From: Taxillus chinensis
Taxonomy: Eukaryota; Streptophyta; Magnoliopsida; Santalales; Loranthaceae
Reading direction: 5' to 3'
NCBI GenBank assembly: GCA_023512835.1
Contig: CM042089.1
Location: 12,787,759 to 12,851,758, forward strand
DNA length: 64,000 bases
The notes under the pieces: generated by a model
What the model saw: only the letters and a program-made list of their open reading frames with translations
The model's database searches: none
What the model was told of the DNA's origin: nothing
Shown here: positions 49,269-62,470 of the stretch, one piece after another
How positions within the stretch are numbered: the first letter of the stretch is position 1
Layout of the letters: the number at the start of each line of letters is the position of its first letter
Position numbers and translations under genes: made by a program

Positions 49269-51064
49269 ATGTCCATCACGCTCCCAAATCCCTAAAGACC
49301 GGAACTAAGAGTGCGACTTTCCCATGCCCGCACCCGAAGGTCAAGTTCAGGTGATTAAAGACCGAATGGACTACACAACGGGTGTCGTTCAGTTATATCT
49401 AGTACAATCATACATTAGGCAACTTTGTACATTCTCACATGCTATGAAGCCAAGTAAAATAATTCATTAATAACTGTAGTCATGCAAAAACAATCTAGTA
49501 CAACTTTCACTACCCTCGTCCGTATACTCAAATAATAAAAACCAATTATGTCTCATAAAATTCATATACCAAGTTATGACTAACGTAAAATAAATAACCA
49601 TTAGCTTTAATTAGCCTCTAGCAAATGAAAGATACCGAAACACGTCAACAAGCTGGGGTGAGGACAAATGCCCAAAAGTGATCTCCATCTCCTCACCATC
49701 CTATAATATGAAAATCCTAAGTCAACATGATCGCACATTGCTCGCTAAAGGGTAGAGTCCTACTCTATCATAATAAGCTTACATTCAAATCACAAAATAT
49801 AACATCACACACATTACATCTCATTCATTAAGCGGTACACACCAAATGATCCAACCATCCACTTTAATCCCCGCAACCAACACCAAGGATTCCAAGCCAC
49901 TACTGCATGTACCATATTGACCTCGCGTGTCCCTAACGACAACCTGGCCACAAATGGAACCTAGGTTAACCACCACATAGGGGACATGTGGCCTCTGCTT
50001 ACTCTATGTGGGACCCATCAGCTAACCCAACTAGCCTCTACCACCATTCCCCACATATAATCAATAAATAGAATTTCAATAACCATTATTATATCACGCA
50101 GCTTTATTTTAAATCGTTAAAACCAATAATTACATGCCACAAATGATAGCTTAAATCACTAAACCGATAATAACAAATCCAATGATATTATTTAATTAAA
50201 TTAATCAATTCAAATCCAAATAATATTTAAAATAACAAACAATATCAAACCCAAACATTATTCATTTAATTAAACTAATCAACAAGCCCAACTAATATTT
50301 AAATTGTGAACAATTAATATTAGGCCCCAATAATATCTATATTGTGAATTTAATAGATATAAAAGTTTTAAAATCAGTCCCAAAAATAATCGCACTCAAC
50401 CAATTAATAAGGAAAAGCCTACCAAAATTTAGAGGAACAAACCACCAAAATCAAACAAGGAAAGCCCCCAAGAGCTAAACAAAGCAGTGGCCACAAACAT
50501 TACACAAACCCCCATTTGGCCGGTAAATTTCGCTGGTCGCCACTCTCATCGTGGTCAGCGCCTTGAGTCACTCGGGAGCACAGAGCAGGCTCGCCCCTCA
50601 TTTCCTCGGTCGACTAGCTGAGTTCAAGGCCAGCTTGTCATTCACGGAGTCTGGTCCGCGCCATTTCCACAAGATGTCTTATTAATAATAAGACTTCAAT
50701 TTAAAGCCTAATGTATATACAGTGCGCCGACCGACCATCCACACCAAGTACCGCTGTACACTCTAACAGAGAATAGAGCACACCTGGAGGGAAAATCAAA
50801 CTAGGGAAGAAAAGAAAACCAATCCCAACGCGCGACGAAACATGTATACACATTTATATATATATATATATATATATAATTATCTATATTTCGTATATGT
50901 ATATGCTCTAACCGTCTCGTTCATGTAATAATAAGGATTTAGAAATCACTTACCCGAATCAAGTTTCGAGGATCGATAACATTCGTTTCAAACCCCCCGC
51001 TTCCTCCCTTTGCCAAGCCCGCGCACACACCCTAAGTTTTACCCTAGGTTTAGCCTTATACTAA

Positions 51065-51119
<55 letters not shown>

Positions 51120-51498
51120 CTTATTACTATTAAATCAAATAATAACCTTTTAGTATTTTAAACTTATTTAATAATAATAATAATATAGTAATAAGATTAG
51201 TAATTATAATAATAATAATAATATTAACAATAATTCAATAATTTATTATTATTATTATTATTAACAATATAATAATAATAATAATAACCTTAATAATTCT
51301 CGATAATAATAATAATAATGACAATAATAACAATCATAATAATAAACTTAAAATACTAAAATGTTCTCGCGGATCCCGCACTCCAACCTAAGCCTACTCA
51401 TAGCCAAACGCTTACGTCGACAATCACATCGCCTTTAAATATTATCATCCCCAATAATAAATCAACTTACAGTTGTCACTCAAACGCGAGTCCTTGGA
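49269..51498 (-). mobile_element. Long gypsy-type LTR, minus orientation
   Basis: The left end TGTCCATCACGCTCCC...GCCCGCACCCGAAGGTCAAG matches the inner end of the LTR at 62,471. The right end CGAGTCCTTGGA followed by TCCTCCCCACCTTAGAACTT (51,499 onward) matches the LTR/PPT boundary at 57,859, including the downstream CTTTTCGTC(A/C)TCGAAAAG. On the minus strand the LTR therefore begins TCCAAGGACTCG, preceded by a purine tract. It is about 2.2 kb with (TA)n inserts near 50,855-50,878 and 51,067-51,117. Only about 330 bp of interior remains before the foldback at 51,833. Confidence 0.65.
51067..51117 (+). repeat. (TA)n microsatellite
   Basis: About 51 bases of alternating TA inside the LTR. 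Confidence 0.95.
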
Positions 51499-51832
51499 TC
51501 CTCCCCACCTTAGAACTTTTCGTCATCGAAAAGCCAACTAACTCAAATGTCACAACTATCACCATAAGACATGCATGCACTTCGATATCCAACCTAGCCC
51601 ACACATGAATACAATTATAAAACACCCAAACCATCCTACAAATCTAATAACCAACAAGCAACGAGTCGATACAATATTTAATATAGACCAAAACTAGAAT
51701 GTGCTCTTAAGCAACGAATAAACACATTTAATACAATTATAAAACAATATACCACAAACAAAATAAGATAAAACAATCACTCATATACCACGATATTAAA
51801 ATCTTTTACAATGTCACTTCAACCATTAGGGC
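51499..51832 (-). mobile_element. 3' interior remnant of the gypsy element next to the LTR
   Basis: A purine tract in minus sense followed by the CTTTTCGATGACGAAAAG segment shared with 57,876-57,897. No coding frame is intact. It ends at the foldback. Confidence 0.4.
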
Positions 51833-51924
51833 TAAACTGTTTTTTGTTATATATGCTTATATATTTAGTATATATACTTGTAAATTATAATATAACATAT
51901 AAATAATTATAACAATAACAATAC

Positions 51925-51963
<39 letters not shown>

Positions 51964-52452
51964 CATTAATGATAATACTATTATTATTATTAGTAATGAT
52001 AATAATAATAATAAAAGAATGTATAATTTATTTTAATAATAATAATTACAAAGTTTATATATTTATATTATAATAAAAACTAAATGTAATATTAATATTT
52101 TTGATATAAATGCAAATTAATTATATTCAAAATTAATTTTGAAGTTATATTTTAGTTCATACTAATATACTATATAATTATAAATTATATCACTTTCTTA
52201 TATTTTATATGTTTGTATTTTATATTAAAACATTACTACTACTTTTAATAAATATTTAATTTTGTTTAAATATAAGTATATATACCTTGTGAGTAATATT
52301 ATTTTTAAAATCAAATATTTACTCATTATTATTATTAGTAGTGTAACTATTTTTACTACTAATATTATCTATATGATATATTTTAAATATATACACTAAT
52401 TATTTATATGTTAGTTATAAGATTGTATAATTAACCAATAACATTAATTATA

Positions 52453-52483
<31 letters not shown>

Positions 52484-53585
52484 AACACATATCAAATTAT
52501 CACTATATATGCATGTATAAATTCTAATTAATGAGTAATAATTTAAGTAACGAATAGGATAATCTATAATATAATTATCATCAATAATAAGTGATAATAT
52601 GAGCAAGGATAATCTAACTAATATAATTATATATCACGATGTCATATTACCTATGCTATAAACAATATAATAGTTCTAGAGTTGGATTTAATTTATTTCC
52701 TTAACGTAATTAAAGTGATCACTAATATAATTATTAAGTGTGAGTATATATATACTATTCTAATTATAATCAATGTTATTGATTACTTATACAATACTAA
52801 TCATTTTGATATAATATAAAATACATGGTGAGAGTAAGTTTTGATTTTTGATAGTATGTATTTTATACTTGGGTTAAAATTAATAAACAATATATTATTG
52901 ATCATTTTAATTACATCGAGAGAAATAAGTTAAAAAAATATGACTTTTCGGACTATTGTATTATTTATAACATAAGTAATATGAGAACCATGATATATAA
53001 TTATACTAGTTAGGTTATCACTACTCATATTATCATTTATTATTGACGATAATTATAATTATTGAATATCTGGAGTTTAACAACTAATGTTAAAGTGTGT
53101 CGATAACTATATATATATATAGTTATCATAAATGAATATTATTTACTATGTTTACATAATTAATGTATATATTTAAAATCTAATATATAAATAATATTAG
53201 TAGCAAAAATAGTACCACTAATAATAATAATAATGAGTAAATATTTGATTTTAAAAATAATATTACTCGCAAAGTATATATACTTATATTTAAACAAAAT
53301 TAAATATTTATTAAAATTAGTAGTAATGTTTTAATATAAATAAAAGCATATAAAATATAAGAAAGTGATATAATTTATAATTATATAGTATATTAGTATG
53401 AACTAATATATAACTTCAAAATTGATTTTGAATATAATTAATTTGTATTTTATATCAAAATATTAATATTACATTTAGTTTTTATTCTAATATAAATATA
53501 TATACTTTGTAATTATTATTATTATATGTTATATTATAAGTATATATATTAAATATATAAACATATATAGCAAAAAGGGTTAGCC
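51833..53585. repeat. Giant AT-rich inverted repeat (foldback)
   Basis: The left arm (about 51,833-52,735) pairs with the right arm (about 52,885-53,585) in reverse complement. Long blocks match nearly base for base: 52,020-52,370 against 53,170-53,525, and the outer ends 51,840-51,910 against 53,525-53,585. An internal stretch of the left arm (about 52,390-52,560) is diverged and longer, with a (TA)n run at 52,457-52,481. The centre is about 150 bp. No coding frame is convincing. It could be a foldback transposon or a MULE with long terminal inverted repeats; no target-site duplication was found. Confidence 0.88.
51921..51964 (+). repeat. (ATT)n microsatellite in the left foldback arm
   Basis: A run of about 14 ATT units, expanded compared with the facing segment of the right arm near 53,514-53,526. 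Confidence 0.9.
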
Positions 53586-53790
53586 TGCAGGGAGGTCCCG
53601 AGTTAGACTCCTCATCCCGGCAATATTTTGCTAGGATTTTTGGCTGGTCAACCTGGGAGGGCGAGGCTGATTGGCAACCTGGCGGTGTGGTGGCAAGTTT
53701 TCTATACGCAAAGAGCTTGACCGGAGATTTTAATGGAGGGAGAGGGAATCCCGCCCATTCCGCACAGAGCATAATGTGATGAAAAATTTA
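53586..53790. repeat. GC-balanced SINE-like patch
   Basis: GGTCCCGAGTTAGACTCCTC resembles a pol III B box (GGTTCGANTCC) at a weak level. The following CATCCCGGCAATATTTTGC resembles, in reverse complement, 49,200-49,235. No A box and no poly-A end were assigned, so the class is uncertain. Confidence 0.3.
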
Positions 53791-56060
53791 ATACCCATGA
53801 CTCAGCAGGTATGAATAATTTTTCTTCGATGTAAATAAGGACGCAGATGATCCAATACCCGGCTCCACCCCACCCATTACCAGCTCGGGCTACGCAACGG
53901 GAGCCTGTACGTAAAAGTCCTTATCAATCAAATCTAATTAGATTTATCTCATGTCAAAAAAAAAGTACCAATACAAGTTTTTTTTTTCTTTTCTGATTAT
54001 ATGATGTTACTCCTAATTATCAACGCAAGCCTGAGGACGTTTCATGGTGGGGCACTGGGTCCTTCAATGAGGCCCAATTCGAAGCAAAAGTTAGATCCAA
54101 ATGCTCAAGACAAGTTTTCTCATCACTTCAAAGTTACAGTTTGAAGTGATTGGACCCAGAAAAACAAAAAAAACAAAAACAAACGGAAAAAGTGATTCTG
54201 AAACATACCAACATATAATAATAAATAAAAAAGAAGCAGAAGATTACTGCTATCACTCCATGTTCAGATTCGGGGAAAAAAACAATCGGCAAGGAATGCA
54301 ACTCTTCGCCTAAAATAAAATAAAATCATAAATGGACATATAACCATAATCTGAAATGTTTATTTATTTTCTCTAAAATTATATATAATAATAATAATAA
54401 TAATAATAAGACGAAAAATAGGAAAACTAGGAAACATTTTCCATATTTTGGATTTAAGTGTCACGTTTGAACATATTTATAAGTTGGTGTACCGACCACT
54501 TGCTAGCTACTGTTCATGAATCACAGCTGTAATATGTCCACAAGCCCAGACTGGCGATGAGTGCCTTCCCAAAAGCAACGAAGAGAGAATAATGCAATGA
54601 CCATGGGCCATTCATTTGTTGAATATATATAAATCCATATCACAGCTATGGAATTCAATCCTCATCGCGGTTTTGTTTTTTAGCTCCATCTACGGTACGG
54701 CCAGCTGCCAACCGTGCCGCCACTCACATGTTCCAACTTACTAACCCCATCCTCCATAGGATGGATTATGATGGGGTACGTATTAATATGTCCACAAGGT
54801 TGAGAGGGATATTTGATCTCGATAGGATATTGAGTTGGATTGGAGAGTCTTATCCCTCTTACCCGACATGACATTTTATTATATTTTTTAATAAATTTAA
54901 GTTAAAATTTTTAATCTATTTTTAACCCGTTCAAATTATTAGAATGGGATGATCAAATTGATAGGATTATGCTATTCGAATTGATTCGGATAGTATTGAT
55001 TCCAATTCAATCCGTTGTTATTCTTAGGGGCTATTATTTCTTCTATTTTCATATCCATCCATCGGCTACGGAAATGAATTTTAAGTAAATGGCTTTTCAT
55101 TGGGATGCCAAATCAGAAAAACAGGGGTGACACAATAGGTAAACTATAACATATCAATATTAACAATTGAATTTCTCAAATATATTAATTCAAGCTAATC
55201 CAAAAAAAATTATAAGTAAATAACTTTTCATGGCATGCCAAATCGAAACACATGTGAGTGACGAATGCGTAAGCTATAACATATCGATAACGACGATCGA
55301 ATCTCCCAAATATATTATTAATTCAAGTTAATTAAAAAAAATATAAAAATTAATTTATAAGTTGATAAAAGTGAGAGTAAAATTTATGTGCGTATAGACC
55401 TATTTATAGTTTTAGAGAGAATTATATTTGTAATTAATGGCCTAATTGCTAAATAAAAATTCTTAATTGAGAAGATACTTCATGCTAATTAAAACTAATA
55501 AGAAAATAAAAATAAAAATAAAAGTCTTCATTTTTATTTCTAAGTGGATAAATAAAACGAAAATTTTTATCTTTATCTTCCAATATATATTAGTACCGTA
55601 TCATTCTCTTCTATATGAAAAGAACTAGACTATGAGTTTATTGTAGGGTACAATGACACATCATCCGATATGTTTTTCAAGAATAGGCAAGAGAATATAC
55701 CGTTAAGTATTTTGATATTGTCCCCCATTGTCCCACAAATATAACACCTTCCACACCAGCCCACATGTCGACGCAATCAACTACAATCGTTATAGTCTTG
55801 TCTCTTTTAAATGCCTTACTAATCCTCACTCGTGGAGATCTCGGAACCACCTTTTCCTAAAGAACATTTAGGAATAGATAATTGATTACCATTCATTAAA
55901 TATCCTCTTGAATATAAGAATCATTACAAGGCTCATGGACATTGTATTTCCTCCACAATTCCTAACAATCTTCATGTGCAAGTGCTTTAGCTCATGAAGT
56001 CCCATAGTTCCGCACGCAAAGTCACCAACAAATAATATCTCCCACTTAATGCATTGGCAA
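53791..56060. other. AT-rich intergenic DNA
   Basis: No gene was recognised. It contains an (AAT)n run at about 54,387-54,410 and a tandem duplication at 55,077-55,345. Confidence 0.45.
55077..55345 (+). repeat. Two tandem units of about 135 bp
   Basis: Unit 1 (about 55,077-55,212) and unit 2 (about 55,213-55,345) share TTTTCAT...GCCAAATC, AAACTATAACATATC/AAGCTATAACATATCG and TCAAATATATTAATTCAAG in the same order. They are noticeably diverged. Confidence 0.8.
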
Positions 56061-57109
56061 CCTTGCTCCCAAACCATGCACACAAACAATAATTAAATAA
56101 CAACCACAACCCAATTCATTACATTTAAAAGGGCTCAAAGTTCAATACAACTCAATGGGGAAAAGTTCTCATTTAAACCAGAATATACCGTTTACAAATA
56201 ATCCCAAACATAAAATAGAAATCCATAACAAAACAATGAAAACCAACATAGTCTTCACCTCGGTGGCCTATCACCATAGCCCTTTCACCTACCGCCTGCT
56301 AAACCCTCGCAAAGAACAGTTTATGGGAGGGGTGAGCAAACCATAGCTCAAGTAGGGATCCAGTCTCCCGCACCCGTCCCACTCTATAGTATGCATGACA
56401 AGTGTATGCTTGTGCTCGTGTCGTGCCTAAAGCTAAAGCGGCAAACATCACCCAGAACACACCTTTTACCCGAGCCCACACCGGAGGGCGAGAGGACACC
56501 CCGCCACCACGGCGACATGACATACCACATCCAGGCGAATGTTGCATGGACACCAATGCAACATTTTCCACCCGAGTCGGTATGGTCAACCACCTCCTCG
56601 GGCGCCATACCTACCCTCAGGAATGGGTGTAGACTTAGCCCACCGTCGTGAGCGCTACACCGAGACTCAGGACCGCAGTCCCGGCCAAATCTCAAGGGGT
56701 CCAGTTATTATGCCTGGCCCATAACTCACCTCAATCCCACTACATTTGGGTGATCAATCTCAAACAACAATATAATCGGTTACAACGGTACAACTTAGTA
56801 ACACATCTCAACTCAATACAACATGCGGTCTTGCTCAACAGAGTATATCACAAACAAGGTTCACACGGCCGACATAGTCGGTTACAAACAACATATACCA
56901 GCCACACAGGCTTAAAACCAAACACGCAACATACAAGCAGTCACACAGAATATTATCAAACACGTAGTGAGCGTAGCCACACAAACATTTTATCAAACAC
57001 CTAGTGGGCATGGACAACCCAACGATTTCCGGCCCACTCCCAAACATTAAATCAACCAATATGCCATTGAAGGCCAACATCCATATAGGAGATCACACCT
57101 ATATGGATT

Positions 57110-57151
<42 letters not shown>

Positions 57152-57359
57152 CATGTATAGGACAAATACACTAGGACAGAGAAAGATTGGGAAGAACGGA
57201 GTCCCTACCTTGCAAACGTCCTCTGCTTCTAGCCTCTACGATACACCGACCACCCACGCGAACCTCTACGGCCAAGATCCGAAGGTTCCCTCACTCTCTC
57301 TCTCTGCGGCGGCTGCAACAGTAATAGAAAACCCTAAACCCTAAACCTAAGCCTCAACA

Positions 57360-57440
57360 CCATTATATAGACACCACACACATCAAAACGACATAGTTTT
57401 GATTTAGCGAAACCCAGGATCAAAACGACGTAGTTTTGAT
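57360..57440 (-). promoter_or_regulatory. LTR core promoter: TATA box and paired ACGT-core palindromes
   Basis: In minus sense, two palindromes with arms ATCAAAAC and GTTTTGAT lie at 57,440-57,419 (core TACGTC) and 57,403-57,382 (core TATGTC). A CTATATAAT TATA box follows at about 57,370-57,362. The distal palindrome is perfect in both arms; the proximal one has lost the CpG of its core. Confidence 0.7.
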
Positions 57441-57570
57441 CACACAAGCTATCACCTTCCCGCTTCCATACAGGGCAAAATACTCATAATTTCAACATGG
57501 TCCTTTGGGGAAAAATCATTAGAATGACAAAACCAAGGTAACCATGCAAAAATATGTTTGCACGTCAATT

Positions 57571-57598
57571 TGAACGCCAATTCCCCAATTGGCGTTCA
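57571..57598. promoter_or_regulatory. 12-bp hairpin in the LTR U3, version A
   Basis: Arms TGAACGCCAATT (57,571-57,582) and AATTGGCGTTCA (57,587-57,598) are perfectly complementary around CCCC. The equivalent in the other LTR at 63,721-63,747 has different but equally perfect arms. Confidence 0.9.
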
Positions 57599-57859
57599 GC
57601 TCCAAATGCACTCAAACTTTACCCCAAGCCTCCTTGCATCATGTAAAAGACATCTATGTAATAAAAACCTTGCACGCCAAATGGGTCCAATTCACGTGCA
57701 CGTCCGTTTGGCCTGAAACTTCGTGGTAGATAAGACATCATTCTAAGAATCTTTTGGTTTGCACGCCAATTCATCTCGAGCCCATCTACTAGGTCAAAAT
57801 CTAGAAAGTTCCCATTTAGAAGGCAAGACCGTGACTAACTCAAAACACGGGTCCTTACA

Positions 57860-57875
57860 TCCTCTCCCCCTTAAG
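57860..57875 (-). promoter_or_regulatory. Polypurine tract of the minus-strand element
   Basis: Minus-sense CTTAAGGGGGAGAGGA directly before the LTR start TGTAAGG, where plus-strand DNA synthesis would be primed. Confidence 0.8.
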
Positions 57876-60800
57876 ACTTTTCGTCCTCGAAAAGAAACAA
57901 CATGCAAGGAAAACAAACACATGCGGCCCATTTGCAAGACAATGAGCCACTACACCCAAATGGGTTATACACCGCACCCAACATATAATAGGACATACGT
58001 CCGCAAACTCAACAAAACACCACCACTATTCGTAACCACATGCATCATAATGCATATAACACATACCCGCATGTCACAAATACACATCTCAAATACCAAG
58101 ACGTGTCACAAAATGATAATACAACGTAAATCCGCATCACTATCACTTGGCTAAAAGCCACCACCCACCCTTAAGATTGTTCGTCCTCGAACAAGTGTGG
58201 GTCTTTGCTCACACATCATGGACTCATGTTCCCATGTCTCCTCCGCAAGACGTGTCATCCTCAAAAAGACAACACACCTTCCATAACGCAAATGCGAAGG
58301 CACATCGCCCACAACCATTCACACACCCGCATTCGAAGATATCGGACAACAATACTCATGAAGGCACGTACCCACAAACCCAATATAACACAACACGATA
58401 GGGAAACCCACAAACAACCCATGTCCTCCCCACCTGACACATGTCACAAGTATTCACATGGAAGGAATAACCAACAAATGTTGCACCGCCCACTCCCATT
58501 CTCATACAAACTCATCCGTTGGGAGTTCCCTCACAACCGTTCCGCCTTTGGACTTGTCGTCCTGAAAAGAGAAACCAAAGAGCAAACATCACAAGAAGAT
58601 CAAAGCAACACATAATACATTAATTCTCACACACAGTGTTAGAAATTTCCAAAGGAAGACCTCCACGGGTTCAACACTAACATAACACGTAACTAGAGCT
58701 TGGCCAATTAGCGCGCCGACAACAACTCATGTGGGCAAGGCCGACTACAAGTGGGGTCGAGAAACCTCCCATAGATTTGCTAAGACCCCGACAACCAGAC
58801 AAGGCCAACACCATAAGCCTATACGTGAAGCATCCATTCGCGATAATTCATAAGATTAAACGAGAAGGCACTATATCGACATAGCGGGGTACTCGGTCAG
58901 AACCGCCATCGCGTCGACAATAGAACCAACACTCCACAATTAAAGATACCCAACAATAACCCACCACTAAGACTTGATGCAACCGACACCAATAATTTAC
59001 AACGCAGCCCATACCCCAGGATGTAGACCTCACCCTTACGGCAAGCACAATAAGGTCACAATGAAACACAAACAATCATGACAATAAGATGATGCAAACC
59101 ACGATCACATTCTCGCACATGGATATTACTACAAAGAAGACAAGCATCACGGCTGAAATCCCCTCACTCTAACGCAAAACATGCTTGGGGATCCGAGGAA
59201 CACATCCTCTATCGAGGCACATTAAAACCCAACCAACACCAATGGTGACTCACAACAACTCACAATCCAGGACACAAGCTATACTAGGATGGAGTTTGCC
59301 CCCAATCATGCGGTCACAATCAACATGACGCCCCACGAAGTCCACCTGGAGTAACTCAAGATAACAAATTCAGTACCACACCTAATCACTGGTAAGACCA
59401 AAATCTACTATCGGGCTAACACCAGATGCCGACTTGGAGAATCTACTAAAGAATTCCACGAACCAGAACGCCACACAAAGAACGCCCCTCGGACATATCA
59501 TACTAGTATCCCTGGTCACGGTCAAATAAGAAGCCACCAAGGTCCCACTCAGCCCGCACACCGACCGAGACTTACACTACACCCAAGAGATAACATCGTA
59601 CCAAGTCGCGGACACCAAACGCAATGAAGTGGAACTTATCCTCCGATGTCGGTTAAGTATAACTAACACAACTCTCTCTCGATTGGGAAAAATCCTCCCG
59701 CCCGCAACAAGACAATTGATATGTGTCGCCATTCATAGGTCACAAGGAAATCCATTGCCTCCATGACATACTCCACCTCACGGCCCACCAACTCCCCTAT
59801 ACCAACAATCGCGTTCCATCTCAATACACCCACAAAACTCTCAAATACACCAACACCTTGATGGCGTGAACCATCTCTTACCGCATGATACTACACATGA
59901 AAGGTTTTCAATGAGAATAGATGTAGGTCATCCGCCTACCACCACCGCTCCAAAACATACACCTTCGTGATATCCGCCTGACATAAATCTCTTCCCAAGG
60001 AGTAAGACTAATACCCTTTTCAAGCAAAAACCTTCACAATTGACTCAACTCTGGGAACCAAATAACCCTTTTTGTTTTTTTTTTTGTTTTTTTTTAAGCA
60101 CATCATCACTTTAATATTTAACTTAGCCGGCCATCACACCAGACAAGGAATAACATAAACAACGTCACATCTAACACTCTTCATCCTCACACCACATTTA
60201 ATACGCAATACACCACACCTCATCCTATTCTACGCATATGTGTCACAACACCACATGTAACCAACCTCGCTATATACCTTTACTACGGATGCGATACATA
60301 CAACAACACAATACCACATTTTCAAGACATACGCAATGTAACACAAGACACCTGACGAGTAGAATGTACCACCTTTACACCTTCTCTCCTTCTCTAAGCC
60401 TACTTTCCACAAGATACGAACCAAAGGAATGGCCCTACCATGACAAAGTACACCCTCAACACCTAGAGAAATGTTTTCCAGTTGTGGGTAAAAAGCCCAA
60501 ACAAGGCCCGCCAAATCTCATTTGCTTACCTCTTTTTTTGCTAGTTGGATGCACCGGGCACGACGCTTGGAACCCACTCACAGCCGATACTGAGCTCTGA
60601 ACACTTCACATTTTACACATGTGCATCCCCATTTCACAACATGTTCTAAGAACATCACTCATGGTCTTTCACACTCGACAAACATGACACATGGCCACCT
60701 GCTTGACCATCCGAGAACCCGGAACAGCTATATAGTTACTAACCAGAACTTGCAATGACAACTCTAGCCAACAAGATAACACTTCAAGGACTCTAAGAGC

Positions 60801-62456
60801 AAGCTATACTAGCTGCGTTTTCCCCTCAACCACAACGCTTGGAAAGGAAAGGTAACCATAGGAATATCCCTTTCAAGTAGTATTCCAACACATACCTCTA
60901 TCCACTTAGGAACATATTTCTATTATTCAAGGTTGCCAAGGAGGTGTCACACAATAACCCACAAGCCATCACTTCACACCTCAAGCTCTACTAACTAGCC
61001 AATCTAAATTTCCTCCCACTAGCAAAAGGTAGCCTACAAGATTTGGTTACTCCGATTATCCACACGTGCCAAAGTTGAATACCACTCACATATAAAATCA
61101 ACACCCACATATATTCATTAGTTACTTATTATTCTTCTAGCGTTATAAATATATATTTATTCTTTTTACTTATTTATTTCCTAACAGGTCACCAACCACA
61201 TCCATTCGAAATGTTAACTCAAATGGGACATGATAAGGTCCACCCAGCCTCACATAACTAGTACGAAACTCAACCGACAACCCCCCAAAGGGGCACAATA
61301 CCACCAATGAAGTTCTGTCTTGCTCTTTTATGGGCCTCACTAGCTAGTCCTCCCGCCTCCAATCGGGGCTCGATGTTGAGCTTTACCCCTAGCTCGTTGA
61401 GCCAGTCCTCTAGTATCATTCCCGGTCCTACCAAAATAGATCGTACGAAGACGTCCTGCTTTTCCACAGAGGCGACACCTGGTACTACTTCTTGGCACAC
61501 TCCCTTTTTCCAATGCCCCGGTTGTCCACAGCAAGCGCAACCCTTTGGGAAACGGGACTCAAACGGGAGTGTTGGGGGTTGATCCTCACCCAAGCTCCTC
61601 TCAATGACATGGGTTGACAGCTCTCGGCGTACCTTGCTCCAAATTAGTCGTCAAATCTCATCCCTCACCTCGGAAATAATCGGGTTAAAGATACCAACCT
61701 CTGCTTGTGATTAGTTTATCGCCTTCACCTGCAGCTCTCTCACTTGCCCAACCCGAGTCGCGGCCTCCTCTCGTTACCTCAATAGTCGCACGGTTTATAG
61801 TTCTCGAAACATTGGCTACACGAAAAGGTAGCGCTCAGATTAACACTAAACGATCTCAACAATTGCGAGACCACTACCGACTAAGCGGCTTAAGCTATAA
61901 CATGCGTTATTACCACACAAGTCCATAGGTTCACATTTCACAGACTATACCAATTTTACATTCCATTGCATTGCTCATAACCACGCTTATTTCACACAAT
62001 ACCAAACAAATCACATGCTCAACCATTCACGAACACCAACATTATTGTATATTTAATTAATTTAATTTAATTTATTATTATTATTATTATTATTTTGTTT
62101 ACCATTCACAAGCCTCAAGTTTCCAAGCACACAGTTTCAATTCCACAATTTCTTTTCCTTGCTTTTATGTTCCAATTACCACAAAAGATCAGAGTTGCAT
62201 AGATTAACACTTTATCACGTTATTCATGCTTTCCTACCACATATACATTTTAATCACAGTTTTCACACAATCACACATGAGCAACATATGCAACTAGTGC
62301 CCTAATGCCAATGCATGCAAATCCTACCACAAGACTGGACTACCCCAAGTACACCTTAGAGGCTCAAAGAGGACCATGTTCAGGCATGTCCCTCCAGGCT
62401 CCTCCAAGGGACTCAAGATAACCAATCCGCCTACTACCCTAGGCCAACTAGACCAT
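57876..62456 (-). mobile_element. Interior of the minus-strand gypsy-type element, degenerate
   Basis: About 4.6 kb between PPT and PBS. The end next to the PPT carries two CGAGGACGAA segments (57,876-57,897 and 58,170-58,195), reminiscent of the acidic C-terminus of plant gypsy polyproteins. A zinc-knuckle-like segment lies near 61,540. No RT, RNase H or integrase signature survives convincingly. T runs at 60,070-60,095 and an (ATT)n run at 62,072-62,093 are present. It is either non-autonomous or heavily decayed. Confidence 0.6.
61270..61593 (-). pseudogene. Gag-like frame with zinc-knuckle-like motif
   Basis: A 107-codon minus-strand frame contains CACCGQPGHWKKGVC, close to the CX2CX4HX4C knuckle of retrotransposon gag but with one extra residue before the last cysteine. 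Position, towards the PBS end of the interior, fits gag. The rest of the frame is not recognised. Confidence 0.5.
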
Positions 62457-62467
62457 GCTCGATACCA
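62457..62467 (-). promoter_or_regulatory. Primer-binding site of the minus-strand element
   Basis: Minus-sense TGGTATCGAGC, three bases from the LTR end GGGGTGTGACA, resembles the initiator tRNA-Met site TGGTATCAGAGC. Confidence 0.8.
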
Positions 62468-62470
62468 TAT

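Larger units (their letters stand above)
56061..57859 (-). mobile_element. 3' LTR of a minus-strand gypsy-type element
   Basis: On the minus strand it begins TGTAAGGACCCGTG at 57,859. The segment 57,360-57,859 matches the plus-strand LTR at 63,439-64,000, including the paired palindromes and TATA box. The segment 56,061-56,655 matches 62,630-63,214 almost exactly in the same orientation. The distal end (beyond 56,061) is replaced by unrelated sequence. A (TA)n run lies at 57,113-57,148. Downstream of TATA is CCCTAAACCCTAAACC (minus sense of a telobox-like GGTTTAGGG). Confidence 0.85.

Noticed and set aside
53586..53640. A tRNA gene at the B-box-like word
   Set aside because: No A box, anticodon arm or acceptor stem can be drawn.
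53482..53772. Minus-strand 96-codon frame at the foldback edge
   Set aside because: It spans the boundary of the inverted repeat and an unrelated GC-balanced patch; it is composition-driven.
56384..56724. Overlapping frames that recur at 62,957-63,443
   Set aside because: They recur because the LTR recurs; all frames on both strands stay open by composition and none shows a domain.
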